DNA from: Lachnospiraceae bacterium
Lineage (GTDB): Bacteria > Bacillota > Clostridia > Lachnospirales > Lachnospiraceae
DNA: 64,000 nt
Direction: 5' to 3'
NCBI GenBank assembly: GCA_017411305.1
Contig: JAFQQI010000066.1
Span: forward strand, 62,001 to 126,000
Positions 51,810-64,000 of this stretch are shown one piece after another (position 1 is the first letter of the stretch; every line of letters begins with the position of its first letter). Under the pieces are notes generated by a model that worked only from the letters and a program-made list of their open reading frames with translations, was not told the origin of the DNA and searched no databases. The translations under genes were made by a program, and so were the position numbers.

Positions 51810-51843
51810 AGAGGCAGTCATAATGATATGACTGCCTCTTTCT
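51810..51843. terminator. Bidirectional terminator between ABC-F gene and trpB
   Basis: AGAGGCAGTCATA (51810-51822) with TATGACTGCCTCT (51827-51839), a 13-bp stem with a 4-nt loop and T-tract. Confidence 0.9.
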
Positions 51844-51878
51844 ATAGATGAATAACTATATATTTTTATTATGAAATA

Positions 51879-53096
51879 TTAACGGATACCATATCTTTCA
51901 ATGATGTAATCCATATCCTTGTCACCTCTGCCGGATAAGTTGATAAGAATGGAGCCTTTGCCCATTTCCTTAGCAAGCTTCATGGCATAAGCAACTGCAT
52001 GGGAGCTTTCAATAGCAGGGATAATACCCTCCATTCTGGAAAGCTTGAAGAAAGCATCAATCGTTTCTTCATCATCAACTACATCATATTTTACTCTGCC
52101 AAGGTCGTGTAAGAATGCATGCTCAGGACCGGAGGAAGGATAATCAAGTCCGCTTGCTACAGAATATACGGGAGCAGGTTCACCGTTTTCATCCTTTAGC
52201 ATAATGCTGTTAAAGCCATGCATAATTCCTTCTGTACCATACTTAAGGCTCGCAGCATGGTCGCCTAATTTAGGACCGCGTCCTAAAGGTTCTACACCGT
52301 AAATATCTACCGGGTCATTTAAAAATCCTGAGAAAATACCCATTGCATTGGAACCACCGCCTACACATGCTACTAAAGCATCAGGAAGCTCACCTGTCAT
52401 TTCTATAAACTGTTCTCTTGCTTCAATACCCACTACACTCTGGAAATCACGCACCATCATAGGGAAAGGATGAGGTCCAAGTACGGAACCGATACAATAA
52501 ATAGCATCCTTATATTCTTTGCAATATGCAGCAAATGCAGCATCTACCGCTTCTTTTAAGGTTGCAAGACCTTCGGTAACTTCTACTACGTTAGCACCAA
52601 GTATTTTCATTCTAGCAACGTTGGGAGCCTGCTTTTTGATATCAACAGAACCCATATAAATATCACATTCCAACCCGAAATATGCTGCTGCAGTGGCAAG
52701 AGCTACACCATGCTGACCTGCACCTGTTTCAGCAATCACTTTTTTCTTGCCCATATATTTTGCAAGAAGTGCTTCACCCATACAATGATTCAATTTGTGT
52801 GCACCGGTATGATTTAAATCCTCACGCTTTACATAAAGCTGTACATTACCAATAGAACCGGATAATCTTTCCAAATAGGAAATAGGAGTAGGTCTTCCCT
52901 GGAATTCTTTACGGATACGACGAAGCTCATTAATAAATCTTCTGGATTTACAAATAGTAAAATATGCTTCCGTAATTTCTTCCATAGCTTTCTTAAGTTC
53001 CGGAGAAACATAAGAGCCGCCGTACTTTCCGAAAAAGCCGTCCGCATCAGGATAATTTTTAAAATAAGTGTCAAATTCGATATTGTTAAAGTTCAT
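51879..53096 (-). CDS. trpB: Tryptophan synthase beta chain (stand-alone)
   Basis: 405 residues from the ATG at 53096 with GGAGG 8 nt upstream. PLP lysine in [10 protein letters not shown] near residue 88 (HKLNH where most TrpB have HKINN). [11 protein letters not shown], the phosphate loop [12 protein letters not shown] and LSGRGDKDM are TrpB signatures. It joins indole and serine to make tryptophan. No trpA or other trp gene is adjacent, so it may salvage indole, or its partner lies elsewhere. Regulated by the tryptophan T-box upstream, with a 19-codon ORF in between. Confidence 0.95.
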   Translation of the reverse strand: MNFNNIEFDTYFKNYPDADGFFGKYGGSYVSPELKKAMEEITEAYFTICKSRRFINELRRIRKEFQGRPTPISYLERLSGSIGNVQLYVKREDLNHTGAHKLNHCMGEALLAKYMGKKKVIAETGAGQHGVALATAAAYFGLECDIYMGSVDIKKQAPNVARMKILGANVVEVTEGLATLKEAVDAAFAAYCKEYKDAIYCIGSVLGPHPFPMMVRDFQSVVGIEAREQFIEMTGELPDALVACVGGGSNAMGIFSGFLNDPVDIYGVEPLGRGPKLGDHAASLKYGTEGIMHGFNSIMLKDENGEPAPVYSVASGLDYPSSGPEHAFLHDLGRVKYDVVDDEETIDAFFKLSRMEGIIPAIESSHAVAYAMKLAKEMGKGSILINLSGRGDKDMDYIIERYGIR

Positions 53097-53126
53097 AGTT
53101 ATTACCTCCAAAATATATTGATGTTA

Positions 53127-53186
53127 TTAATAAATAATTTTTATTCTTTTTGTAAATTGGCAACGCCATCGTTTAGTTAATAACAT
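53127..53186 (-). CDS. 19-residue ORF between trpB T-box and trpB
   Basis: Minus-strand ATG at 53186 with AAGGAGGTAA 7-8 nt upstream, one of the best ribosome sites here. The peptide is MLLTKRWRCQFTKRIKIIY, basic, with one Trp codon at position 7. It lies after the T-box terminator and ends 30 nt before trpB. Its product may be a leader peptide or a chance ORF used to load ribosomes. Confidence 0.5.
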   Translation of the reverse strand: MLLTKRWRCQFTKRIKIIY

Positions 53187-53494
53187 GTAACCATTACCTC
53201 CTTAATAAAAAACGTCCTTGACAAACTATTTGTCTGTCAAGGACGAATAATTAACTTATCCGCGGTGCCACCTTGCATTCACAAGTTCAACTTGCGCTCT
53301 TAGCAGAATACCTTCATATTCCCGGCAACTGACGTATGCCCTCACGTCGCAGAATACTCTGTACATCATACATTTGACTGCGCCCTCAGCGGTCCATTTG
53401 ATAATCTGTTTTTCACCCGGCTCTCAGCACCCCGGACTCTCTGTGGAAGCATAACTACCTTTATCTCCGCATCAACGGTTTGACAATATTGATT
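53187..53494 (-). promoter_or_regulatory. T-box riboswitch (tryptophan) upstream of trpB
   Basis: T-box core AGGTGGCACCGCGG (53273-53260, minus). The likely specifier TGG (53396-53394), the tryptophan codon followed by A, sits in the stem I bulge. The terminator CGTCCTTGACA/TGTCAAGGACG (53245-53213) is followed by TTTTTT. Promoter is at 53529-53501. Confidence 0.93.
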
Positions 53495-53500
53495 TTCTTT

Positions 53501-53529
53501 ATTAAAACACTATAAAAAATATTTGTCAA
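53501..53529 (-). promoter_or_regulatory. Promoter of the trpB T-box transcript
   Basis: TTGACA (53529-53524) and TTTAAT (53506-53501) on the minus strand, spacer 17 bp. Confidence 0.75.
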
Positions 53530-53550
53530 TATATTTTATGAGACTTTTTA

Positions 53551-53579
53551 AAAAAGAGTCCGCAAAGCGGACTCTTTTT
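53551..53579. terminator. Terminator after the flotillin gene
   Basis: AAAAAGAGTCCGC (53551-53563) with GCGGACTCTTTTT (53567-53579); perfect 13-bp stem, 3-nt loop, works in either direction. Confidence 0.92.
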
Positions 53580-53580
53580 G

Positions 53581-55104
53581 TTATGCATTTTCAGATTCAC
53601 TTACAATTTCTTCTGCAACAGCACCTGCCATAGCTGCCACTGCTTCATTTTGCTGTTCGTCAGGAAGTCCCGTAAAGTTGATATTTCTGTTTACCTTTGC
53701 GTCATATGTACCGGCCTTCACAATATCAGCCAAATCAATTCCTACAGTTTCCTTCATGGTTTCAAACAGTTTTGCCATGACTCCCGGAACATTATCTGCT
53801 ACAGAAGATACACCGTTACCGCCGTCTCCGCCGATAATGGTAATCTTATCAATCTGGGTAAGAGGTTCTGCAATCTTACCTGCAATTTCAGGAAGTACCT
53901 GAATGAGCATTTCTGCCATAGCGGCATTGTTGTACTTCTGGTAAGCAATTGCTTTCTTTTCCATAGCTTCTGCTTCCGCAAGACCCTTTGCTCTGATAGC
54001 TTCCGCTTCTGCTTCACCCACCATACGGATACCTTCTGCTTCCTGTTCTTTAGCAAATTTCTGTGCTTCTGCTGTAGCCTTTAATGCTTCCGCTTCTTTT
54101 TCCCGTTCGAATTTATCTGCTTCCGCATTTTTCATTCTTTCATAAAGCTCTGCTTCTGACTGTTGCTGACGGGCAAACTTTTCAGCTTCTGCTTTCTTCT
54201 TAATTTCAGCATCCAAAGCTTTTTCTTTAACTTCTGCTTCACGCTGTTTTAAGATAACTTCCTTTTCCTGCTTTGCAATACTTGCTTCCTGAGTAGCAAT
54301 TTCAATTGTTTTACGCTGTTCCTGCTCTTGGATACTGTAAGCCGCATCAGCTTCTGCACGCTTAGTGTCTTCCATCTTCTGCAGTTCTGCCTTTTGAAGA
54401 GCAAGCTCATTATTTTTCTTTGCAATTTCACGCTCAGCATTGATTCTTGCGTCATTTGCCTGCTTATCAGCTTCTGCCTTTGCTACAGCAATTTCTTTTT
54501 CAGCTTCTGCTTTTGCAATAGCTGCTTTTTTCTTAATCTGCGAAATGTTATCAATACCTAAGTCATCAATAACACCATTTTCATCAGCAAAATTCTGTAC
54601 GTTAAAGCTGACAATATCAAGACCCATAGCTGCAAGGTCAGGTTCTGCATTTTCTTTTACCAAATCAGCAAATTTCTGACGGTCGCTAACCATTTCTTCC
54701 AGTCTCATACGACCAACAATTTCACGCATATTACCTTCCAAAACTTCTCTGGCAATATTTGCAATATACTGCGTATTCTGGTTCAAAAAGTTTTCTGCTG
54801 CCAAAGCTAACTTACTGGGTTCATTACTGATTTTAACGTTAACTGCAGCATCAACATGAATATTAATATAATCTGCAGTAGGTACGGCACTTGATGTTTT
54901 TACATCAATAGCAATCAGCTTAAGACTCAACTTATCAATTCTTTCCAAAAACGGAATTTTAATACTTGCCTTACCGATAATTACCTTACGGCGAAGACCG
55001 GAAATAATAAATGCAGTATCCGGGGGTGCCTTTTTGTAACCGGTAATCAAAACAACAATAAACAATACTAGAACTACTGCTAACCCTAAAATAATTCCTA
55101 ACAT
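53581..55104 (-). CDS. Flotillin-like SPFH membrane protein (YuaG/FloT type)
   Basis: 507 residues. One N-terminal membrane span (IILGLAVVLVLFIVVLI, 3-20) is followed by an SPFH domain (RKVIIGKASIKIPFLERIDKLSL to about 190). A long coiled coil rich in Glu-Ala repeats (KAEAEKEIAVAKAEADKQA and onward, about 190-390) carries the EA-rich flotillin signature. The tail contains IIGGDGGNGVSSVADN. Flotillins organise membrane microdomains and fluidity. It starts 30 bp after gyrA with no terminator between, so it may be co-transcribed from the origin cluster. Confidence 0.93.
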   Translation of the reverse strand: MLGIILGLAVVLVLFIVVLITGYKKAPPDTAFIISGLRRKVIIGKASIKIPFLERIDKLSLKLIAIDVKTSSAVPTADYINIHVDAAVNVKISNEPSKLALAAENFLNQNTQYIANIAREVLEGNMREIVGRMRLEEMVSDRQKFADLVKENAEPDLAAMGLDIVSFNVQNFADENGVIDDLGIDNISQIKKKAAIAKAEAEKEIAVAKAEADKQANDARINAEREIAKKNNELALQKAELQKMEDTKRAEADAAYSIQEQEQRKTIEIATQEASIAKQEKEVILKQREAEVKEKALDAEIKKKAEAEKFARQQQSEAELYERMKNAEADKFEREKEAEALKATAEAQKFAKEQEAEGIRMVGEAEAEAIRAKGLAEAEAMEKKAIAYQKYNNAAMAEMLIQVLPEIAGKIAEPLTQIDKITIIGGDGGNGVSSVADNVPGVMAKLFETMKETVGIDLADIVKAGTYDAKVNRNINFTGLPDEQQNEAVAAMAGAVAEEIVSESENA

Positions 55105-55134
55105 AACCCCTTATCCTTTCTTTAAAAAATATTT

Positions 55135-57708
55135 TTATTCTTCATCATCTTCTTTAGGAAGTGTTATTTCTTCTTCTTCAGAAAATAAATATTCCTGCTC
55201 CGGAATTTCTTCCATAGCATCTTCCATGTTATCGTATTCCTGATTTCCGTCAGAAATCTTTTCTCTTACTTTTGCAATCTGAGCTACCGTTACGCCTTCA
55301 TCCAGGTTAATGAGCTTCACGCCGGAAGTAATACGTCCTAAAGTAGAAACATCACTCATAGGAATCTGGATAATAATTCCGCCTGTTGTAATCATCATAA
55401 TTTCATGATCATCATTAACAGCCTTAACACCTACTACATAACCTGTCTTTTCGGTAATCTTGTAACACTTTACACCTTTACCGCCTCTGTACTGAATATT
55501 AAATTCATCCAGATAAGTACGCTTACCCATACCGTTTTCAGAAGCAATCAGAAGTGAATCGCCCTGATGATCAAGCTGCATACCTACAATTTCATCATCA
55601 TCGGAAAGATTCATACCAATAACACCCATAGAACTTCTACCGGTTGCCCTTACATCAGTTTCCTTGAAACGGATACACATACCGTTTTTGGTTACAAGGA
55701 AAATATCTGTATCAGCATCAGTAATTTTAACCTCAATTAATTCATCACCTTCACGGAGATTGATGGCAGTTAAACCATTCTTACGGATATGACTGTATTC
55801 AGTGATATTTGTCTTCTTTGCAATACCGTTTTTGGTAATCATAAAGAAATTCTTATTTTCTTCATAATCCTTTACAGGCATAATAGCAGAAATCTTTTCG
55901 CCCGGATTTAACTGAAGCAGATTAATAATGGCGGTTCCTCTGGAAGTTCTGGAAGCTTCCGGAATCTCATAAGCTTTTAATCTGTACACACGGCCAAAAT
56001 TGGTAAAGAACATAATATAATGATGGGTTGTAGTCATCAGAAGATCTGCAATAAAATCATCCTCGATAGTCTGCATACCCTTAATTCCTTTACCGCCACG
56101 ATGCTGGGATTTGAAATTATCAATAGTCATTCTCTTGATATATCCCAAATTTGTCATGGAAATTACAGTATTATCCATAGGAATTAAATCTTCCATGGAA
56201 ATATCATACTCATCAAATCCAATTACACTTCTTCTGTCATCACCATATTTATCAGCGGTTGCTTTCATTTCTGTTCTGATAACACCGAGAAGAAGCTTTT
56301 CATCAGCAAGAATTGCTTTTAATTCTGCAATTTTTGCCATTAATTCCTTATGTTCATTTTCCAGTTTTTCTCTTTCCAAACCGGTCAGAGCACGAAGTCT
56401 CATATCAACGATAGCTTGTGACTGTACTTCTGTAAGACCAAAACGGTCCATTAACCGTTCTTTTGCTATCTGGGTTGTCTGACTTCCTCTGATAATTTTA
56501 ATAACTTCATCAATATGGTCAAGCGCAATTAATAATCCCTGTAAAATATGGTCACGCTCTTCTGCCTTATTTAAATCATATTTAGTTCTTCTTGTTACAA
56601 CCTCTTCCTGATGCTTTAAATAATATTTTAACATATCAAGAAGATTCATTACCTTAGGCTCATTATTCACAAGAGCAAGCATAATAACGCCGAAAGTATC
56701 CTGCATCTGTGTATGCTTATAAAGCTGATTTAAAATAACATTAGCATTAGCATCACGTCGAAGCTCTATTACGATACGCATACCTTCTCTGTCTGATTCA
56801 TCACGAAGATCTGTGATACCGTCAATTTTTTTCAGCTTCACAAGTTCTGCAATTTTCAAAATCAGATTAGCTTTATTTACCATGTAAGGAAGCTCAGAAA
56901 CAATAATTCTTGTCTTACCGTTTGCCATGGTTTCAATATCGGTGACGGCACGTACTCTTACTTTACCGCGACCGGTTCTATAAGCTTCTTCACTTCCTCT
57001 GGTACCAAGGATAATACCACCTGTAGGGAAGTCAGGTGCTTTTACAATAGATAAAATTTCTTCAATTTCAGTTTCTTTATCTTCAATAACTCTGTTATCA
57101 ATAATTTTAATAATAGCATCTACTACCTCACGAAGATTATGAGGAGGAATATTAGTTGCCATACCTACTGCAATACCGGTAGTACCATTTACCAAAAGAT
57201 TAGGATAACGGCTGGGAAGCACTACAGGTTCTTTTTCGGTTTCATCAAAGTTAGGAACAAAATCTACAGTATCTTTATTGATATCAGCAAGAAGTTCCAT
57301 AGAAATTTTAGAAAGACGTGCTTCTGTATAACGCATTGCAGCAGCGCCGTCACCATCCACAGAACCAAAATTTCCGTGTCCGTCTACCAAAGGATAACGG
57401 AAAGACCAAGGCTGTGCCATATTAACCAAAGCACCATAAATAGAGCTGTCACCATGAGGGTGATATTTACCCATGGTATCACCGACAATACGTGCACTTT
57501 TACGATGTGGTTTGTCAGGACCGTTATTTAATTCTATCATAGAATAAAGAACTCTTCTTTGTACCGGCTTAAGACCATCTCTTACATCAGGAAGCGCACG
57601 GGAAGCAATAACACTCATGGCATAATCAATATAAGAAGTTTCCATGGTTTTCTTTAGGTCTACATCATGAATTTTGTCAAAAATATTATCTTCCATTTTT
57701 TCTCTCAT
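55135..57708 (-). CDS. gyrA: DNA gyrase subunit A
   Basis: 857 residues. Winged-helix region with [17 protein letters not shown] and catalytic Tyr in ARLSKI-adjacent AMRYTEARL. The quinolone region reads [19 protein letters not shown] (Ser at the E. coli 83 position, Gly at the 87 position). The GyrA-box QRGGKG-type motif ([12 protein letters not shown]) begins the C-terminal DNA-wrapping blades; the tail is acidic. With GyrB it introduces negative supercoils. An ATG at 57696 (MEDNIFDK) is an alternative start. Confidence 0.97.
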   Translation of the reverse strand: MREKMEDNIFDKIHDVDLKKTMETSYIDYAMSVIASRALPDVRDGLKPVQRRVLYSMIELNNGPDKPHRKSARIVGDTMGKYHPHGDSSIYGALVNMAQPWSFRYPLVDGHGNFGSVDGDGAAAMRYTEARLSKISMELLADINKDTVDFVPNFDETEKEPVVLPSRYPNLLVNGTTGIAVGMATNIPPHNLREVVDAIIKIIDNRVIEDKETEIEEILSIVKAPDFPTGGIILGTRGSEEAYRTGRGKVRVRAVTDIETMANGKTRIIVSELPYMVNKANLILKIAELVKLKKIDGITDLRDESDREGMRIVIELRRDANANVILNQLYKHTQMQDTFGVIMLALVNNEPKVMNLLDMLKYYLKHQEEVVTRRTKYDLNKAEERDHILQGLLIALDHIDEVIKIIRGSQTTQIAKERLMDRFGLTEVQSQAIVDMRLRALTGLEREKLENEHKELMAKIAELKAILADEKLLLGVIRTEMKATADKYGDDRRSVIGFDEYDISMEDLIPMDNTVISMTNLGYIKRMTIDNFKSQHRGGKGIKGMQTIEDDFIADLLMTTTHHYIMFFTNFGRVYRLKAYEIPEASRTSRGTAIINLLQLNPGEKISAIMPVKDYEENKNFFMITKNGIAKKTNITEYSHIRKNGLTAINLREGDELIEVKITDADTDIFLVTKNGMCIRFKETDVRATGRSSMGVIGMNLSDDDEIVGMQLDHQGDSLLIASENGMGKRTYLDEFNIQYRGGKGVKCYKITEKTGYVVGVKAVNDDHEIMMITTGGIIIQIPMSDVSTLGRITSGVKLINLDEGVTVAQIAKVREKISDGNQEYDNMEDAMEEIPEQEYLFSEEEEITLPKEDDEE

Positions 57709-57738
57709 TCTGCCTGTTACAGGCTTTACATTTATTCT

Positions 57739-60808
<3,070 letters not shown>

Positions 60809-60850
60809 TTTTATCTCCTAATGCCTTAAAAACAAGTAAAATCAAATAAT

Positions 60851-61060
60851 TTATTTTTCAATCAGAATTGTTTCACCGTCAAACTCTACTTTATCGCCTG
60901 CATAAAGTTTCTTTCCTCTTTGAATTTCTGTTTGACCGTTTACTTTTACAAGACCGTCCTGAATTACAAATTTTGCATCTACACCTGATTCTACTAATCC
61001 GACTGCTTTAAGAGCCTGTCCTAATTTGATAAATTCATCTCTTAATATTATTTTTTCCAT
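60851..61060 (-). CDS. yaaA: S4-domain RNA-binding protein YaaA
   Basis: 69 residues. A minimal S4 fold: FIKLGQALKAVGLVESGVDAK, VKVNGQTEIQRGKKLYAGDKVEF. Members are small RNA-binding proteins, linked in B. subtilis to ribosome/RecF operon function. Sits between dnaN and recF as in many Firmicutes. Confidence 0.93.
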   Translation of the reverse strand: MEKIILRDEFIKLGQALKAVGLVESGVDAKFVIQDGLVKVNGQTEIQRGKKLYAGDKVEFDGETILIEK

Positions 61061-61080
61061 ATTATACCAACCTATTCAAC

Positions 61081-62190
61081 TTATGAAACTGTAGTAAAGT
61101 TAACAGGAAGAATTAAATAAATATATTTTCCTTTTACATCTCTGATAAAACAAGGTGCTTTAGGATTTACAAGATAAATATCAATTTCTTCATCATCAAT
61201 TACTTTTAAAGCATCAATCATAAATTTAGGATTAAATCCAATCATTAAATCTTTACCCTGCTTGGTAATATCAATTTCTTCATTCATACTACCAACAGTA
61301 GAATTAATTTTCAGTTCCATTACACCATCGGTAATATTGATAATAATAGGTTTTTTATCTCCTTCTTTTACAAGAAGAGTAGCTCTGTCAATACATTCTA
61401 ATAATTCTTTTTTATTAATAGTAACCTTTGTTTCATAATCACTGGAAAGCATCTGATCAATTTTAAAATATTCTCCTTCAATTAATCTGGAAACAACGGT
61501 TGTATTATCAAATTCAAATACTATATGCTTTCCTGTAAAGAAAATAGATACATCCTTATCTGCATCACCGGAAAGAATCTTACTTACTTCATTTAATGTT
61601 TTACCCGGAACAACTACCTTTCTGGAAGGATAATGATTTTTAAGTTCAATATTACGGATAGAAATTCTGTGACCGTCAAGAGATACTACTTTTAAAGTAT
61701 CACCATTTATCTCAAAAAGTTCACCTGTCATTAATTTATTGTTATCATTATCAGCAATAGAGAAAATAGTCTGTCTCACAACTTCCTTTAATGTAAATTG
61801 TGAAAGAATAATAGAATCAATCCTTTCAATAGAAGGAAGATAAGAGAAATCTTCTCCTGATTTACCTATAATTGTGAATTTAGCTTTTTCACAAGTAATA
61901 TTTGTTTTGTAAGAACTGTCTGTAACAATAGTTACATCATTATCAGGAAGCTTTCTCATTATTTCAAGGAAAATTTTTGCATCTAAAGCAATCTGTCCCT
62001 TTTCAACAATTTCTCCCTCTATAATAGTTTCAATACCAAGTTCCATATCATTAGCTATTAATTTAATCTGACCTTCTGTTGCATCAATTAAAATACATTC
62101 AAGAATAGACATTGTTGTTTTGTTAGGAACTGCTTTTGATACAATCTGTACTCCGCTTAATAATTTTGATTTACTACATACTAATTTCAT
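61081..62190 (-). CDS. dnaN: DNA polymerase III beta sliding clamp
   Basis: 369 residues, normal length. Three repeated clamp domains: start MKLVCSKSKLLSGVQIVSKAVP, middle VVSLDGHRISIRNIELK and C-terminal IRDVKGKYIYLILPVNF. It holds polymerase on DNA. The AAGG ribosome site is followed by TTATTCACA, a DnaA box, just before the ATG. Low GC. Confidence 0.97.
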   Translation of the reverse strand: MKLVCSKSKLLSGVQIVSKAVPNKTTMSILECILIDATEGQIKLIANDMELGIETIIEGEIVEKGQIALDAKIFLEIMRKLPDNDVTIVTDSSYKTNITCEKAKFTIIGKSGEDFSYLPSIERIDSIILSQFTLKEVVRQTIFSIADNDNNKLMTGELFEINGDTLKVVSLDGHRISIRNIELKNHYPSRKVVVPGKTLNEVSKILSGDADKDVSIFFTGKHIVFEFDNTTVVSRLIEGEYFKIDQMLSSDYETKVTINKKELLECIDRATLLVKEGDKKPIIINITDGVMELKINSTVGSMNEEIDITKQGKDLMIGFNPKFMIDALKVIDDEEIDIYLVNPKAPCFIRDVKGKYIYLILPVNFTTVS

Positions 62191-62495
62191 TTGTGAATAA
62201 CTTCCTTTCCTTGAGATGTGAGTAAATAGGGTGCTACAAAATATATTTATATATAAATTATTTAGTAATATAAATAGTAAGAGGTGTTGATATTGTGTAT
62301 AACTCTTTTATTATACTATTTTTAAAGAAAAAATGGAATGTAAAAAGGTGGGGATAAATAAAAATAATACATTGATAACTTTATAGTTATTCACAACCAT
62401 TTTTTATCTATAAAAAGTAATATTATTTTGATGAATATATCAACAACTTAACCACAATAAAAAAGCTGATAAAGTGGAAAAACAGTGGATAATTT
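62191..62495. other. oriC-type spacer between dnaA and dnaN with DnaA boxes
   Basis: A+T-rich, no gene. DnaA-box-like 9-mers are TGTGAATAA (62192-62200), TGTGTATAA (62294-62302), TGGGGATAA (62349-62357), TTATTCACA (62387-62395), TTAACCACA (62448-62456) and AGTGGATAA (62484-62492), the first three and the last in reverse orientation. Two are perfect TTATTCACA-type boxes; the rest are relaxed. Confidence 0.75.
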
Positions 62496-63845
62496 TTAGG
62501 AAGGATTTATTTTCTTCATAATGATATCAATCCTGTTTTTCAGTTCATCATTTGTTTGAATTTCTTCCGTAATTCTGTCAATTCCGTGAATGACGGTTGT
62601 ATGATCTTTTTTACCTAAAGCTTTACCTATGCTTTGAAGAGATTCTTCCGTAAGCTTCCGGCAAAGATACATACATATTTGTCTTGGTTGAACAAATTCA
62701 GAATTACGTTTTTTTGAAGTGATATCTTCAGATGTAATACCAAAGTGATCAGCTACTACATTAATAATAAGCTGAGGAGTTATCTGCCTTACTACATCAG
62801 GAGAAATAATATCTTTTAATGCTTCTTCTACATTATCTAAGGTAATATCTACTTTATTTAATCTTGAAAAAGCAATTACCTTATTAAATGCTCCTTCTAA
62901 TTCTCTTATATTTGATTTGATGTTGGAAGCAATATAATCAAATATTTCTTCATCAATTTCTTTACCATAGTTTTCGGCGTTCTTTTTTAGAATGGCCATT
63001 CTTGTTTCATAATCAGGTTGCTGGATATCAGCAATTAATCCCCATTCGAATCTGGAACGGAAACGTTCCTCTAAAGTTTCCATTTCTTTCGGAGGTTTAT
63101 CTGAAGAAAGAATAATTTGTTTACCGGCAGAATGAAGTACATTAAATGTATGGAAAAATTCTTCCTGTGTACTTTCTTTACCTATAATAAACTGAACATC
63201 GTCGACTAAAAGAACATCTACGGATCTGTATTTTTCTCTTACTTTGTTCATTTTAGCAGCATTACCGCTTCTGATGGATTCAATTACTTCATTTGTAAAT
63301 TGTTCTGATGTAACATAAAGAACTTTTTTATCAGGGTTTTGATCTAATATAAAATGTCCGATGGAATGCATTAAGTGTGTTTTACCAAGACCCGCTCCTC
63401 CGTATAAATAAAGAGGATTATATGCTTCTCCGGGAGATTCTGCTACAGCCAGTGATGCAGAATGTGCAAATTTATTATTATTACCTACTACAAAGGTATC
63501 AAATCTGTATTTAGAATTTAAATTTGCAGTTTCATAACTGATATTATAAACAGATCCGGGAGCAGAAAGCATGTCTTTTCCTGCGTCAGATTCTAAAATA
63601 AAGGAAATATCATAAGTATGATTCATCATTTCAGATATGGTTACTTTGAAATAATCCTTATATTTTGAAGAAATATAATTAAGGGCATGTGCCTGATCAG
63701 ATGGAATAATAATGATAACCGTATCATCTTTAACATTATGAAAATTTAATGGTTTTACCCATGTATTATAAGAAATATCCGATAAATCATATTCTGCTCT
63801 GATAGTATCTTTAATTACGTCCCAATTTTCTTTTATGAACTCCAT
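62496..63845 (-). CDS. dnaA: Chromosomal replication initiator DnaA
   Basis: 449 residues. Domain I at the N-terminus (YDLSDISYNTWVKPL). AAA+ domain with Walker A YGGAGLGKTHLMH near residue 150, Walker B VDVLLVDDVQFI and the arginine-finger region. Domain IV has the signature KKRNSEFVQPRQICMYL and KKDHTTVIHG for DnaA-box binding. The ribosome site is an unusual GGGGGCC 6 nt before the ATG. Confidence 0.98.
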   Translation of the reverse strand: MEFIKENWDVIKDTIRAEYDLSDISYNTWVKPLNFHNVKDDTVIIIIPSDQAHALNYISSKYKDYFKVTISEMMNHTYDISFILESDAGKDMLSAPGSVYNISYETANLNSKYRFDTFVVGNNNKFAHSASLAVAESPGEAYNPLYLYGGAGLGKTHLMHSIGHFILDQNPDKKVLYVTSEQFTNEVIESIRSGNAAKMNKVREKYRSVDVLLVDDVQFIIGKESTQEEFFHTFNVLHSAGKQIILSSDKPPKEMETLEERFRSRFEWGLIADIQQPDYETRMAILKKNAENYGKEIDEEIFDYIASNIKSNIRELEGAFNKVIAFSRLNKVDITLDNVEEALKDIISPDVVRQITPQLIINVVADHFGITSEDITSKKRNSEFVQPRQICMYLCRKLTEESLQSIGKALGKKDHTTVIHGIDRITEEIQTNDELKNRIDIIMKKINPS

Positions 63846-64000
63846 TATATGGCCCCCAAAATCTATGATAGAAAGTTAAACAAATTTCCTCTACTATATA
63901 TTAATATAAATAAAGTAAAATTTCAAATAAAAATAAGAAGGAAGTAAAATAATAAACATATGTAAAAATTATCCTCAAAATTATCCACAAGTTAACATAA
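63846..64000. other. Upstream part of oriC and dnaA promoter
   Basis: DnaA boxes TTATCCTCA (63969-63977) and TTATCCACA (63981-63989, consensus). On the minus strand TTGAAA (63926-63921) and TAATAT (63903-63898), 17 bp apart, form the dnaA promoter. The region continues beyond the window. Confidence 0.8.

Noticed and set aside
55135-57708. Gly at the quinolone-region 87 position of GyrA as a resistance mutation
   Set aside because: The whole stretch [11 protein letters not shown] differs from E. coli and, from memory, is normal for this bacterial group, so it is not evidence of acquired resistance.

Overview
The window reads as a chromosomal segment of a low-GC Firmicute. It is most likely a Lachnospiraceae-type Clostridium relative, judged from gene content and protein style; no 16S rRNA is present to confirm this. 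The right end is the replication origin neighbourhood on the minus strand, in the order dnaA, oriC spacer with DnaA boxes, dnaN, yaaA, recF, gyrB, gyrA. T-box riboswitches, GNAT and MerR genes, YesM/YesN two-component regulators and sugar ABC importers support the same placement. I see no rRNA, tRNA, CRISPR array, insertion sequence or prophage.

Layout. 0-4 kb (+): the end of a MerR regulator, a UvrA-like ATPase lacking the UvrB-binding domain, and an Rpn-type nuclease with a structured leader. 4-6 kb (-): glycyl-tRNA synthetase under a glycine T-box. 6-10.5 kb: an AraC regulator divergent from a sugar isomerase/oxidoreductase pair, and a convergent ADP-ribosylglycohydrolase-like gene. 10.6-26.3 kb (-): a long L-arabinose block with araR, a ribulokinase-type kinase, araD, a YesN/YesM two-component system, a YtfQRT-YjfF-type importer (two permeases), a chemoreceptor, a second binding protein and a diguanylate cyclase. 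AraR operator-like repeats lie at araR and at the kinase promoter. 26.4-29.5 kb (-): an AraC/GyrI regulator and a TGS-less threonyl-tRNA synthetase under a threonine T-box. 29.5-29.95 kb: a likely type I toxin-antitoxin locus. 30-34.8 kb (-): a Cthe_2159-like lipoprotein, a DUF4299-like protein and a GH2 beta-mannosidase-like enzyme.

35-42.3 kb (+) is an accessory island. It holds a macrolide-type glycosyltransferase, an XRE-AbrB fusion regulator and a DUF998-like membrane protein, then a second type I toxin locus (holin-like family). Next comes a seven-gene run of methyltransferases, GNATs, a racemase and a HAD enzyme behind what looks like a leader-peptide transcription attenuator (1:2 / 2:3 / 3:4 elements). 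42.4-46.2 kb (-): an OmpR-type two-component system with membrane proteins and small paralogues. 46.3-49.8 kb (-): a PfkB kinase and a leaderless GH9 glycosidase. 49.9-51.8 kb (+): an Lsa-type ABC-F ribosome-protection gene behind a uORF/terminator leader. 51.9-53.5 kb (-): stand-alone trpB under a tryptophan T-box, with a tiny ORF in its leader. 53.6-55.1 kb (-): a flotillin, then gyrA and the origin genes.

The most promising less-described items are the attenuator at 37.7-38.0 kb, the two small toxin/antisense RNA loci, the possible intragenic antitoxin start in the rpn gene with its triple-hairpin leader, and the small ORF after the trpB T-box. All regulatory calls come from reading the sequence by eye; no folding or database search was run.
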